DNA from: DASUBV01 sp036501025
GTDB taxonomy: Bacteria > Actinomycetota > Actinomycetes > Streptosporangiales > Streptosporangiaceae
Length of the DNA stretch: 64,000 bases
NCBI GenBank assembly: GCA_036501025.1
Contig: DASYBB010000106.1
Location: 1-64,000, forward strand
Direction: 5' to 3'
Positions 1 to 5,812 of the stretch are shown piece after piece; within the stretch, counting starts at the first letter, position 1; the number at the start of each line of letters is the position of its first letter. The notes beneath the pieces were generated by a model. It did not search any database and was not told the DNA's origin. It worked only from the letters and a program-made list of their open reading frames with translations. The position numbers and the translations under genes were made by a program.

Positions 1-109
1 CATCCGACTGGATGGCTGAGAAGTGGACGAATACGTCCCTACCACCGTCTACCGCGATGAACCCGTAGCCCTTGTCCGCGTTAAACCATTTGACGGTGCC
101 CTGAGCCAT
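1..109 (-). CDS. Cold shock protein, CspA family (3' end outside window)
   Basis: Only the first 36 codons are in the window; the gene continues past base 1. The product starts MAQGTVKWFNADKGYGFI and carries the two RNA-binding motifs of the cold-shock domain, RNP1 (KGYGFI, about residues 13-18) and RNP2-like DVFVHFS (about 25-31). These single-domain OB-fold proteins of about 67 aa bind single-stranded RNA/DNA in the cytoplasm and melt mRNA structure. The ATG at 107-109 is preceded by a weak purine-rich stretch. About 240 bases of non-coding sequence separate it from the sulfur-carrier gene, consistent with the long 5' leaders common for csp genes. Family assignment is secure; which paralogue it is cannot be said. 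Confidence 0.95.
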   Translation of the reverse strand, partial: MAQGTVKWFNADKGYGFIAVDGGRDVFVHFSAIQSD

Positions 110-347
110 TACCCAACAACTCCCTAACTCTGCGCTACGGGTCCCGCCCTTGCTATGCGGAACCCGGTCGATCGCGGCACAGGCCAGGCATCGCGAAAGC
201 TGAGCTTGCCGCTCACGCCGTACCAACAGCGACCGGTCACGACTTTACATCGTGCCGTGCGTCACTGCGCCCACTTGCGCCCCTAAATAAGCCGGCCTGT
301 ACCGGTGATCAACCAGGACCAACCCGCCGATACCCGCGCGCGGGCCG

Positions 348-623
348 CTAGCCGCCCGCGACGGCCGGGATGACCGAGACCTGGCCCCCCGACGGCACCG
401 GCGTGTCCAGGCCCTGGGCGAGCCGGACGTCCTCCTCGCCGACGTAGACGTTCACGAACCGGCGCAGCGCGCCCGTGTCGTCCAGGATCCGGCCGGCCAG
501 GCCCGGATAGGCGGCGTCCAGCCGGGCCAGGACCTCGCGCAGGGTGCCCGGCTCGGTGGCGACCTGCGCCGCGCCCCCGGTGTAGGCGCGCAGGATGGTG
601 GGGACCCGGACTGAGACGCTCAT
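348..623 (-). CDS. MoaD/ThiS-family ubiquitin-like sulfur carrier protein
   Basis: A 91-aa protein with the beta-grasp pattern of MoaD/ThiS proteins and the diagnostic C-terminal Gly-Gly (ends AVAGG), the residue pair that is adenylated and turned into a thiocarboxylate in this family. Its ATG overlaps the stop of the upstream threonine-synthase-like gene by 4 bp (ATGA), so the two are translationally coupled. Carriers of this family feed sulfur to molybdopterin, thiamin, cysteine (CysO) or homocysteine (HcyS) synthesis. The partner gene and the SAM riboswitch upstream point to amino-acid sulfur metabolism rather than molybdopterin. That role is inference; no E1-like activating enzyme or JAMM protease lies in the window. 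Confidence 0.85.
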   Translation of the reverse strand: MSVSVRVPTILRAYTGGAAQVATEPGTLREVLARLDAAYPGLAGRILDDTGALRRFVNVYVGEEDVRLAQGLDTPVPSGGQVSVIPAVAGG

Positions 624-1927
624 GCCCGGCCCGACTCACTGGTCGTCGTGGCCTCGAGCGCCGCGAACTCGGCCAGCGTGGGCCGGATCGGGGTCAGCGC
701 CGGCAGGGTGGGTGACACCGCGTCCAGGGTCTTCAGCCCGTCGCCGGAGTTGATGATGACGGTCTCGGCGTCCGGATCGAGCTGCCCGGAGTCGACCAGC
801 TTGCGCAGCGAGGCCAGGGTGACCCCGCCCGCGGTCTCGGCGAAGATGCCCTCGGTCGCGGCCAGCAGGCGGATCGCGTCCACCATCTCGTCGTCGGTCA
901 CCGCGGCCAGCGCCCCGCCGGTCCGCCGCACGACGTCCAGCACGTACGGGCCGTCGGCCGGGTTGCCGATGGCCAGCGACTTGGCCAGCGTCGCGGGCCG
1001 GACCGGCTGGACCACGTCGTGCCCGGCGTCGAACGCGGCCGCCACCGGGGAGCAGCCCGCCGCCTGCGCGCCGAACACCTTCCAGCCGGTATCCGGGACC
1101 AGGCCGAGCGCGGCCAGCTCGCGGAACGCCTTGTCGATCTTCACCAGCTGGGCGCCGGACGCCACCGGGACCACGATCTGCTCGGGGAGCCGCCAGCCGA
1201 GCTGCTCGGCGATCTCGAAGCCGATCGTCTTGGAGCCCTCGGCGTAGTACGGCCGGACGTTCACGTTGACGAAGGCCCAGTCCTCGCGGTCGTCGGCCAG
1301 CTCAGACGCGAGCTTGTTCACGTCGTCGTAGCTGCCCTGGACCGCGACCACGGTACCGCCGTAGATCGTCGTGGCCAGGATCTTCTGCGGCTCCAGGTCG
1401 GCCGGGATGAGCACGACCGAGCGGATCCCGGCCCGGGCCGCCGCCGCGGCCACGGCGTTGGCCAGGTTGCCGGTCGACGGGCAGGCCAGGACCTTGAAGC
1501 CGAGCTCGATGGCGGCGGCCAGGGCCACGGCCACGACCCGGTCCTTGAACGAGTGCGTGGGGTTGGACCGCTCGTCCTTGACCCACAGGGACCGCAGGCC
1601 GGTCGCGCGGGCCAGCTGATCGGCGCGCACCAGCCGGGTCCAGCCGGGCTCGGTGTTCGGCCCGGAGGCGACATCGGCGGGGACCGGCAGCAGGCTGGCG
1701 TACCGCCAGATGTTGCCGGGGCCGGCCTCGATCGAGGCCCGGGTGATGGCGGGGAGGTCGTAGCTGACCTCAAGGGGGCCGAAACACTCGGCGCAGACGT
1801 GCGTGGCCCCGAGCTCGTAGGTCGCGCCGCACTCGCGGCAGGACAGGTGGCTGGCGTAGCCCAGGCGGGTACGGGGGGAGCCGGAAGTCAGGGGGGTGGT
1901 CGTGCTGGTGGTTACGGGCGCAGTCAT
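620..1927 (-). CDS. thrC: Threonine synthase-like PLP enzyme
   Basis: A 435-aa fold-type II PLP enzyme. It has an N-terminal zinc-ribbon-like pair (CREC near residue 30, CAEC near 46) and the PLP lysine in NPTHSFKDR (about residue 128), both typical of actinobacterial threonine synthases, which convert O-phosphohomoserine to threonine in the cytoplasm. The length is normal. It is the first gene after a SAM-I riboswitch and overlaps a MoaD-like sulfur carrier by 4 bp. A SAM riboswitch on a threonine gene is unexpected, so a role in making homocysteine from O-phosphohomoserine and a carrier thiocarboxylate is possible but unproven. The ATG start lies one riboswitch expression platform downstream of the aptamer, supporting this start. 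Confidence 0.88.
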   Translation of the reverse strand: MTAPVTTSTTTPLTSGSPRTRLGYASHLSCRECGATYELGATHVCAECFGPLEVSYDLPAITRASIEAGPGNIWRYASLLPVPADVASGPNTEPGWTRLVRADQLARATGLRSLWVKDERSNPTHSFKDRVVAVALAAAIELGFKVLACPSTGNLANAVAAAAARAGIRSVVLIPADLEPQKILATTIYGGTVVAVQGSYDDVNKLASELADDREDWAFVNVNVRPYYAEGSKTIGFEIAEQLGWRLPEQIVVPVASGAQLVKIDKAFRELAALGLVPDTGWKVFGAQAAGCSPVAAAFDAGHDVVQPVRPATLAKSLAIGNPADGPYVLDVVRRTGGALAAVTDDEMVDAIRLLAATEGIFAETAGGVTLASLRKLVDSGQLDPDAETVIINSGDGLKTLDAVSPTLPALTPIRPTLAEFAALEATTTSESGRA

Positions 1928-1941
1928 GAGAGGCCTCTCTC

Positions 1942-2108
1942 CTCATCTGCCCCAGCGGCCTGCTAGCCGTGGGCCGGAGTTGGCACCTGTCCCGAGACGA
2001 CCTCCCCGCCGCTGTGCTGCAAATCAGCTGAAACAGCTAGCGGGACGCGCGATCTCGTGATGGTTGCCGGGGCTTCAACGGGCCGTTCCCTCCACCCCTC
2101 TGGATGAG
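1942..2108 (-). promoter_or_regulatory. SAM-I (S-box) riboswitch upstream of thrC
   Basis: Read on the minus strand, the leader begins with CTCATC (2108-2103), followed by AGAGGGGTGGAGGGA, then CGGCCCGTTGAAGCCCCGGCAACC-type core at about 2078-2055, and later AGGTGCCAACTCC (about 1993-1981). It closes with GATGAG (1947-1942), which pairs with CTCATC as helix P1. These blocks, in this order, are the conserved elements of the SAM-I class. Directly after P1 comes AGGAGAG and a perfect 12-bp palindrome GAGAGGCCTCTC (1940-1929) ending next to the thrC ATG. This is consistent with translational control by sequestering the ribosome binding site when SAM is bound. No T-tract terminator is seen. Confidence 0.88.
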
Positions 2109-2179
2109 CGATATTCAGTTGTCACCTCTACTGTAACCGCAGATGGCCTGCTGGTTCCAATCCGGCCGGGCCGGAACGC

Positions 2180-2185
2180 TAGCCT
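2180..2185 (+). promoter_or_regulatory. Leaderless-type -10 element for otsA
   Basis: TAGCCT fits TANNNT and lies 8 bases before the ATG at 2194, with no ribosome binding site between. This is the arrangement of leaderless actinobacterial transcripts starting at the initiation codon. Transcription start is inferred. Confidence 0.45.
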
Positions 2186-2193
2186 GGCCCCGT

Positions 2194-3648
2194 ATGGACG
2201 AACCAGCTGGCGGCGGGCGCGTCCTCGTCGCATCGAACCGCGGTCCGATCTCCTTTCACCTCGGCGAAGACGGCCAGCTCAGCGCCCGGCGCGGGGGCGG
2301 CGGGATGGTCTCAGGGCTGCTCACCGTGGCCAGCCAGGCCGAGCTGCTGTGGGTCTGCGCCGCGCTCAGCGACGCTGACCGGAAAGCGGCCCGCGCGGCC
2401 CCCGACGGCCTCATCGAGCTGGACGGGAACTCGGCCACGCGGATGCTGGACATCCCGCCGGACACGTTCAGCCGGGCCTACAACGGGGTCGCCAACTCCA
2501 CCCTCTGGTTCATCCACCACATGCTCTACAACCTGCCGGGCCAGCCCCGGTTCGGGCCGGAGTTCAGCGCGGACTGGGAGGCGTTCCGGGCCTATAACCG
2601 CGCCTTCGCCACGGCCCTGGCCGGGGCATGCGCCGGCCAGGACGACCTGCCCCGGGCGGTGGTGCAGGACTACCACCTGACGCTGGTCCCCAAGATGCTG
2701 GCCGAGCTGCAGCCGGGCATCAGGATCGCGCATTTCTCGCACACGCCGTGGGCGCCCCCCGACTACTACCGCGTGCTTCCGGACGGGGTCGCCCGCGAGG
2801 TGCTGGAGGGCATCCTCGGCGCCGACCACGCCGGGTTCCTGTGCCAGCGCTGGGCGGACGCGTTCGCGGACTGCTGTGCGGCCGTCCTCGGCGCCGAGGT
2901 GGACCGCGGGCGCGGCGAAATCCGCTACCGCGGCCACGTGACCGGGATCGGTGTCCACGCGCTCGGCGTCGACGCCGCCGAGCTGCGGGACCGGGCCGCC
3001 CAGCCGGACGTGGCGGCCCGGGTCGCGGAGCTGACCCGGCTGGCCGGGGACCGGAAGCTGATCGTCCGCATCGATCGCACCGAGCTGTCCAAGAACATCC
3101 TGCGCGGCCTGGCCGCCTACCGGGAGCTGCTGGTCTCGTACCCGCAGTGGCGGGGCCGGGTCATGCACCTGGCGTTCGCCTACCCCTCGCGCACTGACCT
3201 GGCCGAGTACCGCGAGTACGCGGCGGCGGTCCAGGAGCTGGCGGCGCAGATCAAGGCCGAGTTCGCGACCGCCGACTGGACGCCGCTGGTCGTGCAGGCC
3301 GACGACGACTACGCCCGGTCCCTGGCCGGCTACCGGGTCGCCGACGTCCTGCTGGTCAACCCGGTCCGGGACGGGATGAACCTGGTGGCCAAGGAAGGCC
3401 CGATCGTCGCCGACCGCGGCTGCGCGCTGGTCCTGTCCCGCGAGGCGGGGGCGGCCGCCGAACTGGGCGAGGCCGCCCTGCTGGTCAACCCGTTCGATAT
3501 CAGCGCGACCGCCGAGGCGCTGCACCAGGCGCTGTCGATGAGCGACGCCGAGCGGGCCCGCCGGTCAGCCCGGCTGGCCGCCGCGGGCGCGGCCGTCCCG
3601 CCCGCCCGCTGGTTCGCCGACCAGCTGGCGGCCCTGGGCCAGAAATGA
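2194..3648 (+). CDS. otsA: Alpha,alpha-trehalose-phosphate synthase
   Basis: A 484-aa GT20 enzyme that makes trehalose 6-phosphate from a nucleotide-glucose and glucose 6-phosphate in the cytoplasm. Visible family motifs are ASNRGPISF at the N-terminus, YHLTLVPKML, HFSHTPWAPPDYYRVLP (acceptor loop), RTELSKNILRGL (donor site) and NPVRDGMNLVAKEG near the C-terminus. I chose the ATG at 2194 over the upstream in-frame ATG at 2143 because the family homology begins here and a TANNNT box sits 8 bases upstream. It converges with otsB, whose end is only 12 bases away. The two enzymes complete the OtsAB trehalose pathway for osmotic, desiccation and heat protection. Confidence 0.93.
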   Translation: MDEPAGGGRVLVASNRGPISFHLGEDGQLSARRGGGGMVSGLLTVASQAELLWVCAALSDADRKAARAAPDGLIELDGNSATRMLDIPPDTFSRAYNGVANSTLWFIHHMLYNLPGQPRFGPEFSADWEAFRAYNRAFATALAGACAGQDDLPRAVVQDYHLTLVPKMLAELQPGIRIAHFSHTPWAPPDYYRVLPDGVAREVLEGILGADHAGFLCQRWADAFADCCAAVLGAEVDRGRGEIRYRGHVTGIGVHALGVDAAELRDRAAQPDVAARVAELTRLAGDRKLIVRIDRTELSKNILRGLAAYRELLVSYPQWRGRVMHLAFAYPSRTDLAEYREYAAAVQELAAQIKAEFATADWTPLVVQADDDYARSLAGYRVADVLLVNPVRDGMNLVAKEGPIVADRGCALVLSREAGAAAELGEAALLVNPFDISATAEALHQALSMSDAERARRSARLAAAGAAVPPARWFADQLAALGQK

Positions 3649-3660
3649 GCTGGCAGCGGC

Positions 3661-4524
3661 CTAGAAAGCAGCGGCCAGCCCGTCCAGCAGCGCCGCCACC
3701 GCGGGCGGCCCGTCCACCACCAGGTCGGCCTCGGCCGCCAGCTCAGTCACCTCGGCCGACCCGCTGCAGACCGCGAGGCCGGGAATGCCCTCCGCCCGGA
3801 GCTCTGCCACCGCGGCGAACGCCGGCCGGTCGCCCAGGTCGTCCCCGCAGAACAGCACCGCCGACGGAGGCCGCTCCGCGGCCAGCTCCCGCAGCGCCCG
3901 GCCCTTGTCGGCACCGGTCGGGCGGAGCTCGATGACCAGCCGCCCCGGCTCCGTGACCAGGCCGGTCTGGGCGGCCAGCTCGGCCAGCGGCCCGCGCAGC
4001 AGCGCCAGCGCGGCGGGCGGATCGGCGGCCTGCCGGGTGTGGACGGCCAGGGCGTCGCCCTTGTCCTCCACGCGCGTGCCGTCCGGGGCGCCCGCGGCAG
4101 CCAGCAGCCCGGGCAGCCGCGCCCGGGCATCGGCGAGCCCGGCGGGCGGCGGCGGGGCGGTGAGCCGGCCGTCCGCCCAGCGCTGCCGGCCGTAGTGGCC
4201 GAGCACGATGATGCCCGGCACGTCGGCCAGCCCGGCGTACTCAACGGCCTCGGCGGCCGGCCGCCCGGTGATCACGGCCAGGGTGCCGACGCGGCCGCCC
4301 AGGCGGCGCAGCGCCGCGCGGGCGGCGGGCAGTGCGCGGGCGGCGGCCGGGTCGGGCACGATCGGCGCCAGCGTGCCGTCGAAGTCCAGCCCGATCAGGG
4401 ACCGGCCCGGGTCCGCCCGCAGCGCGGCCAGCCCGGCCCGCCCGGCTTCGGTGCGCGGCACCGGCAGCGGGGCAGGGGACTGCCGGGCAGGGTCACGTTC
4501 TGGCTGGTTCCGGGGTTCGGGCAC
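3661..4524 (-). CDS. otsB: Trehalose-6-phosphate phosphatase
   Basis: A 287-aa HAD-superfamily phosphatase that removes phosphate from trehalose 6-phosphate. HAD motif I is DFDGTLAPIV (about residues 47-56, both catalytic Asp present), followed by ITGR (motif II region), EDKG, GADKGRAL (motif III Lys) and FCGDDLGDRPAF (motif IV). The GTG start lies 4 bases after the stop of the DUF3263 gene, so the two form one minus-strand transcription unit. It faces otsA tail to tail. The first 45 residues are Pro/Arg-rich and probably disordered. Confidence 0.92.
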   Translation of the reverse strand: MPEPRNQPERDPARQSPAPLPVPRTEAGRAGLAALRADPGRSLIGLDFDGTLAPIVPDPAAARALPAARAALRRLGGRVGTLAVITGRPAAEAVEYAGLADVPGIIVLGHYGRQRWADGRLTAPPPPAGLADARARLPGLLAAAGAPDGTRVEDKGDALAVHTRQAADPPAALALLRGPLAELAAQTGLVTEPGRLVIELRPTGADKGRALRELAAERPPSAVLFCGDDLGDRPAFAAVAELRAEGIPGLAVCSGSAEVTELAAEADLVVDGPPAVAALLDGLAAAF

Positions 4525-4528
4525 GGGC

Positions 4529-4816
4529 CTAGTCTGGCCGCGAATCCGGCCGGGCGGAGCGCATCCGGCGACGGCGGGTCCGCTGCCGCCGCAGCCGGGC
4601 GACCAGCGCCGGGTCGAACTCGGCCGCCTCGGGCCGGTCGATGAGCTCGTTCAGGAGCTGGTAGTAGCGCGTGGCGGGCATGCCGAGGCTCTCGAGGATC
4701 TCGCGCTCCTTGGAGCCGGGGAACCGCCACCAGCCGCGCTCGAAGACGAGGATGCGCTTGTCCGCCTCAGTGAGCGGCGCCGCCTCGCCCCCTGTACCGT
4801 CCGGAGTCCGGCCCAT
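4529..4816 (-). CDS. DUF3263 family protein
   Basis: A 95-aa protein with the DUF3263 pattern common in actinobacteria: a conserved RILVFERGWWRFPGSKE segment, then LGMPATRYYQLLNELID (a helix-turn-helix-like stretch), and a strongly basic Arg-rich C-terminus. The ATG at 4816 was preferred over the in-frame ATG at 4855 because the homology starts there and a TACTTT box lies 6 bases upstream. The molecular role is unknown; the helical middle and basic tail suggest nucleic-acid binding. It is the first gene of the unit that ends with otsB. Confidence 0.8.
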   Translation of the reverse strand: MGRTPDGTGGEAAPLTEADKRILVFERGWWRFPGSKEREILESLGMPATRYYQLLNELIDRPEAAEFDPALVARLRRQRTRRRRMRSARPDSRPD

Positions 4817-4822
4817 CGTAAG

Positions 4823-4828
4823 AAAGTA
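4823..4828 (-). promoter_or_regulatory. Leaderless-type -10 element for the DUF3263-otsB unit
   Basis: Minus-strand TACTTT (TANNNT) lies 6 bases before the ATG at 4816 and no Shine-Dalgarno sequence intervenes. Leaderless initiation is inferred. Confidence 0.45.
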
Positions 4829-4874
4829 CCCGGCCGCGAGCCAGTTCGGGGCCATGCGCGGGTCGCGCGGGGCG

Positions 4875-4880
4875 TACGCT
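4875..4880 (+). promoter_or_regulatory. Leaderless-type -10 element for the DUF62 gene
   Basis: TACGCT (TANNNT) lies 8 bases before the GTG at 4889. It is divergent from, and about 50 bases away from, the corresponding element of the DUF3263 gene. Confidence 0.4.
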
Positions 4881-4888
4881 CACCAATC

Positions 4889-5707
4889 GTGACTGGCTTT
4901 GGCTACCTGACTTTCCTGACCGACTACGGGCTTGACGACGGTTTCGTCGCCGCGTGCAAGGGCGTCGCCGTCCGCATCGCCCCGGCCGTTCAGCTCATCG
5001 ACATCACCCACCTGGTGCAGCCCGGCGACGTCCGGCGCGGGGCGGCGGTGCTGGCCCAGACGGTCGGCTACCTGCCGCCGGCGGTGCACGTGGGCGTGGT
5101 CGACCCCGGCGTCGGCACGACGCGCCGGGCGATTGCCGTGCAGGCCGGGCACTCCATCCTGGTCGGGCCGGACAACGGGCTGCTGTCGTGGGCCGTCTCG
5201 GCGCTGGGCGGCGCCAGCCGGGCCGTCCAGCTCACCAACGGCGACCTGTGGCTGCACCCGGTCTCGGCCACCTTCCACGGCCGGGACATCTTCGTGCCGG
5301 TGGGCGCGCACCTGGCGGCCGGCGCCGACCTGGCCCAGGCGGGCGACGAGATCGACGTGGCCGACCTGGTCGCCCTGCCCGCCCCCACCAGCCGGGTGCA
5401 CGACGGCGAGGCCGAGGGCGAGGTCATGTCCGTGGACCGGTTCGGCAACGTGCAGCTGTCCATCCCGGCGGCCGACGTCGGGATGCTGGGCATCGGGGTC
5501 GGCACGCCGCTGATCGTGCGGGCCGGGCGGCGGCAGCTCACCATCCCGTTCACCGACACGTTCGCCGCGGTGGCGCCCGGCGAGATCGTCGCGTTCACCG
5601 ACAGCGCCGGGCTCATCTCGCTGGCCGTCAACGCAGGCGACGCGGCCCAGGAACTCGGCCTGCCGCCGGGAGCGCATGTGCGCCTGTCGCTGGCCCGCCA
5701 GCCGTAA
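4889..5707 (+). CDS. SAM hydroxide adenosyltransferase (DUF62 family)
   Basis: A 272-aa protein of the DUF62/fluorinase-fold family, which hydrolyses S-adenosylmethionine to adenosine and methionine using a water activated by an Asp-Arg-His triad. Visible motifs are FLTDYGLDDGFVAACKG at the N-terminus, DITHLVQPGDVRRGA, VGVVDPGVGTTRRAIAV (Asp and Arg candidates), VGPDNGLL and TFHGRDIFVP (His candidate). The long upstream open frame has no support; the GTG at 4889 starts exactly at the family N-terminus and has a -10 element 8 bases before it. It is a monocistronic gene between divergent DUF3263 and the subtilase-like gene. There is no halogenation context nearby, so hydrolysis is the likelier activity. 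Confidence 0.85.
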   Translation: MTGFGYLTFLTDYGLDDGFVAACKGVAVRIAPAVQLIDITHLVQPGDVRRGAAVLAQTVGYLPPAVHVGVVDPGVGTTRRAIAVQAGHSILVGPDNGLLSWAVSALGGASRAVQLTNGDLWLHPVSATFHGRDIFVPVGAHLAAGADLAQAGDEIDVADLVALPAPTSRVHDGEAEGEVMSVDRFGNVQLSIPAADVGMLGIGVGTPLIVRAGRRQLTIPFTDTFAAVAPGEIVAFTDSAGLISLAVNAGDAAQELGLPPGAHVRLSLARQP

Positions 5708-5812
5708 ACCCCCGGGGGGGTGGGCAACGGTAAAGAATGTGCTCACGGGGCGCCTAACCATCCCGAACATGGCACAATGCGGTGGGAATCCCCCACGGAA
5801 GGCAGATCCGGC

